A DNA stretch of 64,000 bases from Chitinophagaceae bacterium (GCA_947447265.1 CANFKC010000008.1:1-64000); one strand, 5' to 3'. Numbered from the stretch's first letter, positions 16,410 to 27,083 are shown. Notes: generated by a model from the letters alone, not told the origin. A program made the numbers and translations.

Positions 16410-19400
16410 ATGTCTCAAAAACAATATTGGACGGGTCTGGATGAGTTAGGAACACCGGTTTCTCACCAGGAAGTTGCAGAAAATGAGTTTAAAGAAGATT
16501 TGCCGTTCGATTTGAGCGGTACACTTCTTGGAGCCTCTACTCCTCGTCGCGACTTTTTAAAGTTCTTAGGTTTTAGTACACTTGCCGCTACTGTGGTGTC
16601 AAGTTGCGAAATGCCTGTCCGTAAGGCTATCCCTTATGCTATCAAGCCAGAGGATATCGTTCCGGGTGTGGCGAATTACTACGCTTCAACTTTTTACGAC
16701 AATGGCGACTATTGCGCTGTTATAGTAAAAACCCGCGATGGCCGCCCAATAAAAATTGAAGGCAATGAAATGTCGTCAATAACAAGGGGTGGTACTTCTG
16801 CAAGGGTTCAGGCTTCTGTACTTAATTTGTATGATAAGGCTCGTCTTCGTTTCCCTGGTTCACCGGAAGGAAGTGGTAAAACACTTTCTTGCAAAGAATC
16901 AACTCACGAAGCGATTGACCGTGTAGTTAAAGAAGGTATTGCTTCTAAGCCAGGTTACCTGCTTACCGGTTCTATCATCAGCCCAACTAAAAAAGAAGTA
17001 ATAGCTCAGTTCCTTGCAAAATATCCTAACGTTAAGCATGTAGTATATGATGCTATATCTTATTCAGGTATGTTGCAGGCTAACGAAGCTTGTTATGGCA
17101 AAAAGACATTACCAACTTACCACTTTGATAAAGCCCAGACTATTGTTAGCCTTGGTGCCGATTTCTTAGGTACATGGTTGTCTCCTGTTGAATTTGCAAA
17201 GTCTTATTCCAAAGGCCGCAAGATCAGCGCAAAAAATCCAAAATTAAACCGTCACTATCAGGTAGAAAGTAACCAAACTACTACCGGCGCTTCTGCCGAT
17301 CATAGGGTTACCTGCCGTCCATCTGAAATGGGCCTGGTTGCGACAGCGTTATATAATGAAGTTACCGGTGGCGCTAAAGTAGCTTTACCATCTGCAAAGC
17401 TTACAGAAATGGTTGCTAAAGCGGCAGCTGATCTGAAAAAAGGCAATGGTATGGTGGTTTGCGGTGCAAACGATGTAGCTATCCAGACAGTTGTAAATGC
17501 GATTAATAACAGCATTGGCGCTAATGGTACTACTATCAACTGGGCAACTACCAGCAATTACCGTCAGGGTATTGACAGCGAAATGGCTGCTCTTACTGAC
17601 GCTATGGCTAGTGGACAGGTTGGTTCTATTTTCATACATGGTGTTAACCCTGTGTATGACTATTGCGACAGCAAGAAATTTACTGATGCATTGGCTAAAG
17701 TACCGGTATCAGTTTGTTTCAATGAGCGCATGGACGAAACTGCTCAAAAATGTAAATTCTTATTACCAGATCATAACTACCTTGAAAGCTGGGGTGATGC
17801 AGAACCTAAGGCAGGCTATATCAGCCTGATGCAACCGGGTATCTCTCCACTGTTCAAAACACGTTCTTTGGCTGACACTTTATTAACGTGGGCTGGTGCA
17901 ACTACCAACTATGCTGATATGTGGAAGAATTACTGGACTACTAAATTTGGTGGTCAGGCTAATTTTGAAACAGCGTTACAAAATGGTGTTGTTGAGCCAG
18001 CAGGCGATATGCCGATTGGTGGTGCAGCATTTGCAGGTAATGTAGGTGACGCTATCGCTAAAATACAGGCTAAAAAGCCAGTAACTGGCGATGAGATTCT
18101 GGTTTACCAGAAAGTGGCTATCGGTCACGGTGGTGCATGGAGCAATAACCCTTGGTTACTCGAAATGCCGGATCCGATAACTAAAGCGACCTGGGATAAC
18201 TACGCATGTGTTTCGCCTAAAAAAGCAAAATCACTCAATGCAGAGTTGAACGGCCGTAACGAAGTTGATTCTAAGAAAGCTGTTATCACAATTAAAGGTG
18301 CAAACGGATATGCCGTTAATCTGCCTATAGTTGTGGTGCCAGGTATGCATAATAACGTAATTGCAGTTGCAGTTGGTTTTGGTCGCGCAGAAAGCGTAGG
18401 CCGCGCTGCAGCAAGCGATAGCGCTACAGGATTGGGCGGCAGAAATGCTTATCCTTTCACTTCTTATAATGGCGTGAACGTTGAATCTTTCGCTGCTGCA
18501 ACTGTTACTGCAACCGCTGAAAAATTTGACATCGCTATTACCCAGACCCACCTTAACTACGAAGCACGCCCAATAGTTCATGAGTATACGCTTGAAGAGT
18601 TCGCTAAGGATCCTCAGGTACTTATGAAAGAGCGTAACGTGGAAATAGGCGAGTTCTCTGGCCTTCCATGGATGGAAGAAGGTAAGGAAGATAAAAATGC
18701 TCCTGCCTACGATGCTGAAAAAGAAGAAAACTACCGTAAGAACGGTACTTTATATCCTAATTATCAGTACACAGGTATCAAATGGGGTCTTTCTATAGAT
18801 CTTCATAGCTGCACTGGTTGCGGTGCGTGTGTTATCGGTTGCCAGGCTGAAAATAATATTTCAGTTGTAGGTAAAGAGCATGTACTGAAAAATCACGAAA
18901 TGCACTGGATGCGTATCGACCGTTATTTCAGCGGTATGCCAGACGATCCGGATACTATACAAACTATTTTCCAACCTATGCTGTGCCAGCATTGCGATAA
19001 CGCTCCTTGCGAAAACGTTTGCCCGGTATCAGCTACCAACCATAGCTCTGAAGGTATTAACCAGATGGCTTACAACCGTTGCATTGGTACCAAGTATTGC
19101 GCGAATAACTGCCCTTACAAAGTACGTCACTTCAACTGGATGGATTGGAATGGTGCGGATTGCTTTGCAGATAACCAATTTGAAGACTACCGTCGTGATG
19201 ACATGAACGATGATCTGACCCGTATGGTGTTGAATCCTGATGTTACTGTCCGCAGCCGTGGTGTAATGGAAAAATGTACTTTCTGCGTACAGAGGTTACA
19301 GGAAGCTAAGCTTACAGCTAAGAAAATTGGCCGTCCGCTTAAAGATGGTGAAGCGCGTACCGCTTGCCAGACTGCCTGCCCTTCAGACGCTATCACTTTC

Positions 19401-19589
19401 GGTAACGTAAATGATATGGAAAGCAGCATTCACAAATTACGCAGGGAAGAGCAAGCTGAACGTACATTCTATGTACTGGAGCACATACATACCTTACCTA
19501 ACGTAAACTACCTGGCGCGTATCCGCAACACAGAAGAAATTGTTGCGAATAACGAAGCTAAGAATGGCTTACTGGCAGACCACATTTAA
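16410..19589 (+). CDS. actB: alternative complex III iron-sulfur/molybdopterin-like subunit ActB
   Basis: A 1059-residue protein. The N-terminal part has a Tat-type motif RRDFLK (46-51) followed by a hydrophobic stretch ending in SSC (Cys66), so it may be a Tat-exported lipoprotein, as known for ActB. Residues ~70-740 resemble a molybdopterin-oxidoreductase fold; in ActB proteins this part is known to lack the cofactor. The C-terminal ferredoxin-like part has four cysteine clusters: CTGCGACVIGC (801-811), CQHCDNAPCENVCP, YCANNCP and CTFC...CQTACP, fitting three or four Fe-S clusters. It relays electrons between the quinol-oxidising membrane subunits and the ActA hemes. Confidence 0.93.
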   Translation: MSQKQYWTGLDELGTPVSHQEVAENEFKEDLPFDLSGTLLGASTPRRDFLKFLGFSTLAATVVSSCEMPVRKAIPYAIKPEDIVPGVANYYASTFYDNGDYCAVIVKTRDGRPIKIEGNEMSSITRGGTSARVQASVLNLYDKARLRFPGSPEGSGKTLSCKESTHEAIDRVVKEGIASKPGYLLTGSIISPTKKEVIAQFLAKYPNVKHVVYDAISYSGMLQANEACYGKKTLPTYHFDKAQTIVSLGADFLGTWLSPVEFAKSYSKGRKISAKNPKLNRHYQVESNQTTTGASADHRVTCRPSEMGLVATALYNEVTGGAKVALPSAKLTEMVAKAAADLKKGNGMVVCGANDVAIQTVVNAINNSIGANGTTINWATTSNYRQGIDSEMAALTDAMASGQVGSIFIHGVNPVYDYCDSKKFTDALAKVPVSVCFNERMDETAQKCKFLLPDHNYLESWGDAEPKAGYISLMQPGISPLFKTRSLADTLLTWAGATTNYADMWKNYWTTKFGGQANFETALQNGVVEPAGDMPIGGAAFAGNVGDAIAKIQAKKPVTGDEILVYQKVAIGHGGAWSNNPWLLEMPDPITKATWDNYACVSPKKAKSLNAELNGRNEVDSKKAVITIKGANGYAVNLPIVVVPGMHNNVIAVAVGFGRAESVGRAAASDSATGLGGRNAYPFTSYNGVNVESFAAATVTATAEKFDIAITQTHLNYEARPIVHEYTLEEFAKDPQVLMKERNVEIGEFSGLPWMEEGKEDKNAPAYDAEKEENYRKNGTLYPNYQYTGIKWGLSIDLHSCTGCGACVIGCQAENNISVVGKEHVLKNHEMHWMRIDRYFSGMPDDPDTIQTIFQPMLCQHCDNAPCENVCPVSATNHSSEGINQMAYNRCIGTKYCANNCPYKVRHFNWMDWNGADCFADNQFEDYRRDDMNDDLTRMVLNPDVTVRSRGVMEKCTFCVQRLQEAKLTAKKIGRPLKDGEARTACQTACPSDAITFGNVNDMESSIHKLRREEQAERTFYVLEHIHTLPNVNYLARIRNTEEIVANNEAKNGLLADHI

Positions 19590-19696
19590 GGTCAGCAATA
19601 GTTGAAAAGAGTTTTTTTTGATTTGAGTTTATAAGATAAAAGAGGCGGTAGTTATAAAATACTATCACTTCACTACTAAAATACCAATTACGTGCT

Positions 19697-21163
19697 ATGC
19701 ATATTAAGTACGAGTCATTTGTTAGAGAGCCGCTTGTAGATGGTGACAAGGATTACCACCAGGTGTCTGAAGATATCATTTCCCCTATTGAGCGCAAGCC
19801 GGGGCGCATGTGGTATGTTGGCTTTTTCTTTTCTATCTGCCTTCTGATGTTTGGAGTTTTCTCCGTTGGTTGGTCAGTTTACTGGGGCCTAGGTACCTGG
19901 GGCGTAAACCGTACTATCGGCTGGGGTTGGGATATCACCAACTTCGTATGGTGGGTAGGTATTGGTCACGCCGGTACGCTTATCTCCGCTATCCTTTTAT
20001 TGTTCCGCCAGGGCTGGCGAACCGGTGTAAACCGTGCGGCTGAGGCAATGACCATCTTTGCGGTAATGTGTGCGGGCCAGTTCCCGATATGGCACATGGG
20101 TCGTGTATGGGATGCGATGTGGGTATTACCTTTACCTAACACCCGTGGTCCACTATGGCCTAACTTCGATTCACCGCTTCTTTGGGACGTATTCGCGATC
20201 TCAACTTACTTTACAGTATCATTATTGTTCTGGTATTCTGGCTTGATTCCTGACTTTGCGTTGATCCGCGACAGGGCACAGACTAAATTCCGCAAGATGA
20301 TGTATGGTCTTACTTCATTCGGTTGGACCGGTACAGCTAAAAACTGGCAACGCCAGGAAGCTCTTGCCCTCGTATTGGCAGGTCTTTCTACTCCGCTTGT
20401 ACTTTCTGTACACACTATCGTATCTTTTGACTTCGCAACTTCAGTAATTCCAGGTTGGCATACTACTATCTTCCCTCCTTACTTCGTGGCAGGTGCGGTA
20501 TTCTCTGGTTTCGCAATGGTGAACACGCTGTTGGTGCTTACCCGTAAGATTCTTCATCTGGAAGAGTATATCACTATCGGTCACCTTGAAGCAATGAATA
20601 AAGTAATTGTACTTACAGGTTCTATAGTAGGTATCGCTTACCTTACCGAATTGTTCATTGCATGGTACAGTCAGTCATGGGGCGAAATGGCCGCATTCCA
20701 ATGGCGTATCATGGGTCCTTACTGGTGGAGCTATTGGGCGATGATGACGTGTAACGTGGTTTCTCCACAGTTATTCTGGGTAAAGAAACTCCGTCGTAAT
20801 ATCCCGTTCACTTTTGTAATGTCTATTGTAGTGAATATCGGTATGTGGTTCGAACGTTTCGTAATCATCGTTACTTCAACTTACCGTGACTGGATACCAG
20901 GCAGCTGGGCATACTATAGCCCAACATGGCCGGAAATGGGCTTCTATCTGGGTACGTTCGGTTTATTCTTCACTTGCTACTTCTTATTCGCTAAATACTT
21001 CCCTGTAATCGCTGTATCTGAAATCAAGTTCGTATTGAAAACTTCAGGCGACAACTACAAGAGGAAACAAATACAATACGAAGAACAAAGCAGCGAAGAT
21101 TTCATTACCATGGTTACCAGCCATCATGATGACGAGCACGAAGAAGTTGCAGTTCACCACTAA
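19697..21163 (+). CDS. actC: alternative complex III NrfD/PsrC-like membrane subunit ActC
   Basis: A 488-residue polytopic protein with about ten transmembrane helices of the NrfD/PsrC/polysulfide-reductase type. Family features include [18 protein letters not shown] near helix 2-3, [14 protein letters not shown], and [19 protein letters not shown]. It is one of the two large quinol-interacting membrane subunits of complex III of the alternative type, paired with ActF. It sits 107 bases after actB. The C-terminus is His/Asp/Glu-rich (SHHDDEHEE). Confidence 0.93.
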   Translation: MHIKYESFVREPLVDGDKDYHQVSEDIISPIERKPGRMWYVGFFFSICLLMFGVFSVGWSVYWGLGTWGVNRTIGWGWDITNFVWWVGIGHAGTLISAILLLFRQGWRTGVNRAAEAMTIFAVMCAGQFPIWHMGRVWDAMWVLPLPNTRGPLWPNFDSPLLWDVFAISTYFTVSLLFWYSGLIPDFALIRDRAQTKFRKMMYGLTSFGWTGTAKNWQRQEALALVLAGLSTPLVLSVHTIVSFDFATSVIPGWHTTIFPPYFVAGAVFSGFAMVNTLLVLTRKILHLEEYITIGHLEAMNKVIVLTGSIVGIAYLTELFIAWYSQSWGEMAAFQWRIMGPYWWSYWAMMTCNVVSPQLFWVKKLRRNIPFTFVMSIVVNIGMWFERFVIIVTSTYRDWIPGSWAYYSPTWPEMGFYLGTFGLFFTCYFLFAKYFPVIAVSEIKFVLKTSGDNYKRKQIQYEEQSSEDFITMVTSHHDDEHEEVAVHH

Positions 21164-21165
21164 TT

Positions 21166-21296
21166 GAGTGTGGCTAGCGAGTGTGCGGAGAGCGATTCAA
21201 ATGAGTGCGATGAGCGAGCGAGCAGAGACTATGATTGGTGAGAGCGCTAAGCGTAGAGAGTTTTAATTTTTAAGTTTTGATTTTTAATTTTTAAAA
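21166..21296. repeat. two heptamer arrays in the actC-actD spacer
   Basis: The first array (21166-21230) has gag/agc-rich units such as gagtgtg and atgagcg in mostly 7-base steps. The second (21261-21295) is a perfect-register T-rich array of five units of the form ttttNNN (ttttaat, ttttaag), ending one base before the actD start codon. Confidence 0.75.
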
Positions 21297-21875
21297 ATGG
21301 CTATAAAGAAATTTGCGGTAGCAGCTTATGATGACGAGGAAGTATTATTTCCTGCAGTTAGCAAAGTGCGCAAAAGCGGTTACAAATTACATGATATATA
21401 TACGCCTTTCCCAGTACACGGATTGGATGTAGCTATGGGCTTAAAAGAAACAGATCTTCACATCGCCGGTTTTATTTACGGTATGTGCGGTACTTCTACA
21501 GCCGTTGGTTTTATTTCATGGATATATTGTTCAGATTGGCCGCTGAACTACGGTGGTAAGCCTCACTTCGCATTACCAGCCTGGATACCAGTAACTTTCG
21601 AGCTTACGGTATTGTTTGCAGCGGTAGGCATGGTGCTTACATTCTGCTATCTTAACCAGATAATGCCAGGTGTTAAAAAGCACGTTTTCCATCCACGCCA
21701 GAGCGATGACCTTTTTGTAGTTGCACTTGAATTGAATGATAGTGTTTCTGAACAGGAAGCTCTTGATTTTTTAAAGTCAACCGGCGCTAAAGAAACGAAC
21801 ATACAAAGGGCTGAAGCAAGCTGGTGGTATGGTCGTTGGGATAAAGCAGAACCATACGAAGCGCTGAATGCGTAG
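21297..21875 (+). CDS. actD: alternative complex III DUF3341 subunit ActD
   Basis: A 192-residue protein with two transmembrane helices (about 59-79 and 99-121) framed by cytoplasmic arms. The opening KKFAVAAYDDEEVLFPAV and the motif YTPFPVHGLDVAMG are typical of DUF3341 (ActD). It lies between actC and actE as in other Bacteroidota act operons. It has no cofactor site; its role in the complex is structural. A T-rich heptamer array touches the start codon. Confidence 0.93.
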   Translation: MAIKKFAVAAYDDEEVLFPAVSKVRKSGYKLHDIYTPFPVHGLDVAMGLKETDLHIAGFIYGMCGTSTAVGFISWIYCSDWPLNYGGKPHFALPAWIPVTFELTVLFAAVGMVLTFCYLNQIMPGVKKHVFHPRQSDDLFVVALELNDSVSEQEALDFLKSTGAKETNIQRAEASWWYGRWDKAEPYEALNA

Positions 21876-21927
21876 TAACAGGAAAGGTAATTTGAATTAA
21901 AATACATTGTCGCAGGTACTAAGCTGA

Positions 21928-21962
21928 ACTTACGACTTACGACTAATAACTTACGACTAAGA
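21928..21962. repeat. heptamer array, unit acttacg, directly before actE
   Basis: Five 7-base units, three of them exactly acttacg and two variants beginning acta, in perfect register. The array stops two bases before the ATG of actE at 21965. Confidence 0.85.
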
Positions 21963-21964
21963 AT

Positions 21965-22642
21965 ATGAACAAGATTAAAAGCATAGTAGTAGCAGGCCTT
22001 GGGTTAACCTTGGGATTGGCTTCGTGCGACTCAGGCAATATGCGCCGCACCCCGGGTCACGTCTATGCGCCTGATATGACTTATTCACGTGCCTACGAAT
22101 CATATAGTTCTAATCCTAACTTCGGTGATGGTCTTACAAACCGTACACCTGTGGCTGGTGCTATTGCCAGGGATCATGCTATGCCTGATCATTTGGCTGA
22201 AGGTGATTCCAATGCCTACAAAACCTATACTACAACAGCCCGCTTTAGTGCAGCTGAATTGAAGGAAGGTGGCCGCTTATTTAATATCTATTGTGCTATT
22301 TGCCATGGAACTGGTCTTGATGGTAACGGTCCGCTTTATTCAAGTGGTAAGTTCGCTGCAATGCCTGCTAACTTTAAAGATGCGAAATACCTGCACGTGC
22401 CTGTTGGCCAGATGTATGCCGGTATTAAGTATGGTAAAAACATGATGGGCTCTTACGCCAGTCAATTGGATCCTAAACAGCGTTGGATGGTTATAGCATA
22501 CATCAAAAAGATGCAGGCTGAAAATGGCGGTGACGCTTTCACTTTCGGTGAAGCTGCTGCAACACCTAAAGCTGATTCTGCTGCTGTAGCAAAAGCTGCT
22601 CCGGCTGATGAAAAGAAAATGGCTGACGTTAAAAAGAAGTAA
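21965..22642 (+). CDS. actE: alternative complex III monoheme cytochrome c lipoprotein ActE
   Basis: A 225-residue protein with a lipoprotein signal (LASC, Cys21), so membrane-anchored on the periplasmic side. One heme site, CAICH (110-114), lies within a class I cytochrome c domain (about 95-185) with candidate Met ligands in the MPANF or MMGSY segments. The last ~40 residues are Ala/Lys-rich and disordered. ActE sits beside ActA and is a likely exit point for electrons to the oxidase. Confidence 0.93.
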   Translation: MNKIKSIVVAGLGLTLGLASCDSGNMRRTPGHVYAPDMTYSRAYESYSSNPNFGDGLTNRTPVAGAIARDHAMPDHLAEGDSNAYKTYTTTARFSAAELKEGGRLFNIYCAICHGTGLDGNGPLYSSGKFAAMPANFKDAKYLHVPVGQMYAGIKYGKNMMGSYASQLDPKQRWMVIAYIKKMQAENGGDAFTFGEAAATPKADSAAVAKAAPADEKKMADVKKK

Positions 22643-22679
22643 ACAATATTTGTATTAGTTTTAATAAAAGTAGCATACA

Positions 22680-23915
22680 ATGAATGACCGTTTTGAGATA
22701 CCTGCGCGACTAAGAAATACCAGCTTGATGCTGATAGGTGTAGGTGTGTTGACACTTATAGCTGGCATTGCTTTTTTGCTCATGGGGCATAATAGCACGG
22801 ATATGGATAAGACCCGTTTCTGGGCTGTACTCCTCCACGATAGTGTATTTTTCACCTTTATTACAGGTGTGAGCATTTTCGTGCAGGCAGCTGTAAACCT
22901 TGCACAAGGTTCATGGCTTACTGCTTACCGCAGGGTGCCTGAAGCAATTGGAGCAAATGTTTGGGTATTTGGTGTGATCACGTTAGTGGTAACCATCTGC
23001 ATCATTTTTGGATTTAGCACAAAAGGTCCTGATGGCCATACTGTTAATCTTATTTATCGTTGGGTTTATCCTGCAGGTGATAAGATTCTGGAAGGTAAAT
23101 CGGCTTTTTTGAATAAAGGAATGTTTGTTGGCTTCAGTGCTATCACTGTTGGCCTTTGGGCTTTCTTCGGTAACAAATTCCGCGCTATGTCAATTGCACA
23201 GGAAAGCGCACCGAAAAATGATACTAAGATCTATTGGAAAGTTTTCCGCCTGTCTGGTTTGTTCCTTATCGTTTATGGTTTGTCTATGATGAGCACTATT
23301 CCATGGTTATGGGTGATGAGTGTTCAGGCACACTGGTATTCAACATTGTTCAGCTGGTATAACTTCGCAAGTTCTTTTGTAAGCGGTATGTCTTTGATTA
23401 TGTTGTGGGTTGTTTATCTTAAGAACCAGGGCAATCTTGAATTGGTTACTAAAGAGCACATGCACGATCTTGCTAAATTCATGTTTGCATTCAGTATCTT
23501 CTGGACTTACTTATGGTTCGCACAGTATATGTTGATCTGGTATGCGAATATCCCTGACGAAACTGTTTATTTCAAATTACGTCAGCAAGGTCCTTACAGC
23601 GTAATATTCTATGCTAACTTCCTTATCAACTTCGTGATGCCATTCATTATACTTATGGCTCGTCCAAGTAAGCGTAATTACTTCACAGTTACTTTCGTGG
23701 CCATGCTTATTATTTTCGGTCACTGGTTAGATTTCTTCCAGATGATTATGCCTGGTGCATTAGGTGAAAACTGGCATATTAACTGGTATGAGATTGGTAC
23801 ATTTATGGGCTTTGTAGGTATCCTGATTTTCGTGGTGTCGCGCACACTTACCAAATCGTCACTGGTTCCTAACAATCATATTATGTTAAAGGAAACAACA
23901 GTTCATATTGCGTAA
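22680..23915 (+). CDS. actF: alternative complex III membrane subunit ActF
   Basis: A 411-residue polytopic protein (about ten helices), the smaller NrfD-like quinol:cytochrome c oxidoreductase subunit. Typical segments are FWAVLLHDSVFFTFITG, WLTAYRRVPEAIG, and HMHDLAKFMFAFSIFWTYLW followed by MLIWYANIPDE. It forms the second membrane half of the complex together with ActC. Gene order and 37-base spacing from actE support one transcript. Confidence 0.92.
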   Translation: MNDRFEIPARLRNTSLMLIGVGVLTLIAGIAFLLMGHNSTDMDKTRFWAVLLHDSVFFTFITGVSIFVQAAVNLAQGSWLTAYRRVPEAIGANVWVFGVITLVVTICIIFGFSTKGPDGHTVNLIYRWVYPAGDKILEGKSAFLNKGMFVGFSAITVGLWAFFGNKFRAMSIAQESAPKNDTKIYWKVFRLSGLFLIVYGLSMMSTIPWLWVMSVQAHWYSTLFSWYNFASSFVSGMSLIMLWVVYLKNQGNLELVTKEHMHDLAKFMFAFSIFWTYLWFAQYMLIWYANIPDETVYFKLRQQGPYSVIFYANFLINFVMPFIILMARPSKRNYFTVTFVAMLIIFGHWLDFFQMIMPGALGENWHINWYEIGTFMGFVGILIFVVSRTLTKSSLVPNNHIMLKETTVHIA

Positions 23916-23970
23916 TAGTCAGGGTTAAGATTAGGATAACAAATTTATTTAGAAAATAAGCTGAACGACC

Positions 23971-25026
23971 ATGTCGGTATTTATAACAACACTATTAGTA
24001 TTTCTGGTTTTTATCATTATTTACCAGATAGGTAAAGCAAGTGAGTACGCTTCGGTAATGCGTGGCGAAGAAAATATAAAATTCAAAACCAACCGGGCTA
24101 TTGCCTGGATACTGGTCGCGTTTTTCTTCCTTGGCTTGTATGGTATTTGGGAGTGTAATGAAATTTTTAAAGACAGAATGCTCCCGGTAGCTGCCTGTGA
24201 GAATGGCGTTAAGTATGATAACATGTTCTTTGTAACATTAGCTGTTACTGGTATCGTGTTCTTCGCTACTCAGGCTGTATTGTTTTGGTTTGCATACCGC
24301 TACCAGGCTACTCCGTCAAGGAAAACAACATTCTTTGCTCACAGTAATAAGTTAGAGATACTCTGGACGACTATCCCTGCTATCGCAATGGCTATACTTG
24401 TAGCTATTGGTCTTAAAAACTGGGCTAACGTTACATCTGACGCTCCAGCTGACGCTACTGTTGTAGAAGTTGTTGGTAAGCAGTTCAACTGGTTGGTACG
24501 CTACCCTGGTAAAGACAACGAACTTGGTAAAAGAGATTTCCGTAAAATAAGCGATGCAAATAACATCCTTGGTCTTGATTGGAAAGATCCGCATAACATG
24601 GATGACATCATTTCACAGAAAGGTGAGTTGCACATGGTTGTTAACAAAGCGGTTAAATTGCTTATCGGTTCCCGTGACGTTATTCATGATGTTGGTCTTT
24701 CACACTTCAGGGTAAAGATGGACGCTGTTCCTGGTATTACAACAACTTTATGGTTGAAACCTACTATTACTACTGAAGAGATGAAACAAAAGACTGGTAA
24801 CCCTGATTTTGTTTATGAAATATCTTGCGATCAGATGTGTGGTAAAGGGCACTACTCAATGCGTGGTACTGTAATTGTTGAAACACAGGCGCAATACGAT
24901 GCATGGATGGCTGCTCAGCAAACCTACTATGCTGAAAACAATGCACCGAGTGCTCCAACAGCTGCGAATATGGCAGCACCAAAACCAGCAAGCGATACAA
25001 CTCCCAAAGCTGCAGTTAAACCTTAG
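23971..25026 (+). CDS. coxB: cytochrome c oxidase subunit II
   Basis: A 351-residue protein. It has an extra N-terminal helix (about 3-20), then the two helices of subunit II (about 46-66 and 90-115) and a periplasmic cupredoxin domain. The CuA site is complete: a His in VGLSHFRVK, then CDQMCGKGHYSM with both cysteines, His and Met. The C-terminal ~40 residues are Ala/Pro-rich. It receives electrons from the ActA/ActE cytochromes or a soluble carrier. Placement directly after actF fits the alternative complex III-oxidase supercomplex of Bacteroidota. Confidence 0.93.
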   Translation: MSVFITTLLVFLVFIIIYQIGKASEYASVMRGEENIKFKTNRAIAWILVAFFFLGLYGIWECNEIFKDRMLPVAACENGVKYDNMFFVTLAVTGIVFFATQAVLFWFAYRYQATPSRKTTFFAHSNKLEILWTTIPAIAMAILVAIGLKNWANVTSDAPADATVVEVVGKQFNWLVRYPGKDNELGKRDFRKISDANNILGLDWKDPHNMDDIISQKGELHMVVNKAVKLLIGSRDVIHDVGLSHFRVKMDAVPGITTTLWLKPTITTEEMKQKTGNPDFVYEISCDQMCGKGHYSMRGTVIVETQAQYDAWMAAQQTYYAENNAPSAPTAANMAAPKPASDTTPKAAVKP

Positions 25027-25088
25027 TAGAAGAAAGCAGTATTGATGAAATAATCGGCTATAAAGCAATAGCCACAAAAAGTGCAAAA

Positions 25089-26906
25089 ATGAATCACGCA
25101 GAAATTATAATTGACGGTCACAATGTAGCGCATCACGCTGCTGCTGAGCATCACGACCACGAACATCACGAACAGCATTTTATCTGGAAGTATATTTTTA
25201 GCCAGGACCATAAAATGATATCCAAGCAGTTTTTAATTACTGGTATCATCTGGGCGATTATTGGTGCATTAATGTCAGTATTTTTCCGTTTGCAATTAGG
25301 CTTCCCTGATTCTACTTTCCCTATCATGGAGAAATTCCTGGGCGACTGGGCGAAAGGTGGCAAGCTGACTCCGGAGTTTTATTATGCGTTAATTACGATG
25401 CATGGTACAATCCTCGTATTCTTCGTACTTACTGCTGGTTTGAGCGGAACATTTGCGAACTTATTGATTCCATACCAGATCGGTGCACGCGATATGGCGT
25501 CTCCGTTCATGAACATGTTATCTTACTGGTTCTTTTTTGCTGCCAGTATTATCATGTTAGTTTCATTGTTCGTAGAAACCGGACCTGCATCAGGTGGTTG
25601 GACAACTTACCCTCCATTGAGCGCACTTAAAGAGGCATCTATTGGTTCAGGTATAGGTATGGATCTTTGGTTGATGGGTATGGCACTGTTCGTAGTATCT
25701 TCACTATTAGGTGGTCTTAACTACATCGCTACTATCCTTAACATGCGTACAAAGGGTATGACTATGACCCGCATGCCATTAACTATCTGGGCATTGTTCT
25801 TTACAGCTGTATTGGGCGTTCTTTCTTTCCCTGTATTGTTCTCAGGTGTTGTGTTGTTGATCTTCGATCGTAACTTTGGTACGAGCTTCTATCTTTCTGA
25901 AATTTTCATTGGTGGCAAGGCATTACCACACATCGGCGGTTCAGCTATCCTTTACCAGCACTTGTTCTGGTTCCTGGGTCACCCTGAGGTGTATATCATC
26001 ATGCTTCCGGGTATGGGTATGGCTTCTGAAATATTAGCTACGCACAGCCGCAAACCAATCTTCGGATATTTTGCGATGATCATATCTCTTGTTGGTATCA
26101 CATTGCTTGCCTTCCTGGTTTGGGCGCATCACATGTTCGTAACCGGTATGAGTCCCTTCCTTGGTTCTATCTTCGTATTGCTTACGCTTCTTATTGCAGT
26201 TCCATCGGCGGTAAAAGTGTTTAACTGGTTAACTACCATGTGGCGCGGTAACATACGTTTCAACCCTCCAATGTTGTTTGCGATTGGTTTCGTATCATTA
26301 TTCATCTCTGGTGGTCTTACCGGTTTGTTCCTTGGTAACTCTGCATTAGATATTCACCTTCACGATACTTACTTCGTAGTTGCTCACTTCCACATTGTAA
26401 TGGGTGTTTCTGCGTTCTTTGGTATGTTCGCCGGCATCTATCACTGGTTCCCTAAAATGTTTGGTAGGTTTATGAATAACACACTCGGTTACATTCACTT
26501 CTTTGTAACTATAGCTGGTGCTTATCTTATATTCTGGCCTATGCACTATGAAGGTATTGCTGGTATGCCGCGTCGTTATTATGATTTCTCAGCATGGGAG
26601 TCTTTCAAACACTTCCAGGGCATCAATGCTTTCATTAGCATAATATCTATTATCGTTTTCTTTGCGCAGTTGTTATTCGTTGTTAATTTCTTCGCAAGTA
26701 TTTTTAAGGGTCGTAAATTAACTACACAAAACCCATGGGGTTCTACAACACTGGAATGGACTACACCAATTAATCCGGGTCACGGTAACTGGCCTGGCGA
26801 AATTCCTGAAGTTTATCGCTGGCCATATGATTACAAAGATGATGGCAATGGTGGTGATTTCATTTCGCAGACCACTCCACTTCGTCCGGGCGAAGAATCT
26901 CACTAA
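25089..26906 (+). CDS. coxA: cytochrome c oxidase subunit I
   Basis: A 605-residue heme-copper oxidase with about 12 helices. The N-terminal ~30 residues are strikingly His-rich (HNVAHHAAAEHHDHEHHEQH). Ligand motifs: HGTILVFF region for the low-spin heme, GHPEVYIIMLPG with the cross-linked His-Tyr pair, WAHHMFVTG for CuB, and HDTYFVVAHFHIV for both hemes. This is the proton-pumping A-type signature. No subunit III gene follows within the operon; the strong terminator at 26937 closes the transcript, so subunit III must be elsewhere. Confidence 0.95.
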   Translation: MNHAEIIIDGHNVAHHAAAEHHDHEHHEQHFIWKYIFSQDHKMISKQFLITGIIWAIIGALMSVFFRLQLGFPDSTFPIMEKFLGDWAKGGKLTPEFYYALITMHGTILVFFVLTAGLSGTFANLLIPYQIGARDMASPFMNMLSYWFFFAASIIMLVSLFVETGPASGGWTTYPPLSALKEASIGSGIGMDLWLMGMALFVVSSLLGGLNYIATILNMRTKGMTMTRMPLTIWALFFTAVLGVLSFPVLFSGVVLLIFDRNFGTSFYLSEIFIGGKALPHIGGSAILYQHLFWFLGHPEVYIIMLPGMGMASEILATHSRKPIFGYFAMIISLVGITLLAFLVWAHHMFVTGMSPFLGSIFVLLTLLIAVPSAVKVFNWLTTMWRGNIRFNPPMLFAIGFVSLFISGGLTGLFLGNSALDIHLHDTYFVVAHFHIVMGVSAFFGMFAGIYHWFPKMFGRFMNNTLGYIHFFVTIAGAYLIFWPMHYEGIAGMPRRYYDFSAWESFKHFQGINAFISIISIIVFFAQLLFVVNFFASIFKGRKLTTQNPWGSTTLEWTTPINPGHGNWPGEIPEVYRWPYDYKDDGNGGDFISQTTPLRPGEESH

Positions 26907-26936
26907 AATATTCCACTACACACAATTTATCGTTAA

Positions 26937-26963
26937 CCGCCCTGTTTGCAGGGCGGTTTTTTT
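26937..26963 (+). terminator. terminator of the act-cox operon
   Basis: A perfect 7-bp stem (ccgccct/agggcgg) with a 6-base loop followed by seven T, 31 bases after the coxA stop codon. Confidence 0.92.
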
Positions 26964-27083
26964 ATTTTCAATACCCGTATAAATACGCATTTTGCCAGGT
27001 TTTTCATGATTGAGGGTTATTACTATTGTATATGCTGTTGGTAGTAATTAACTTTACCCTTCCTAATTACAAATACACCTGCC

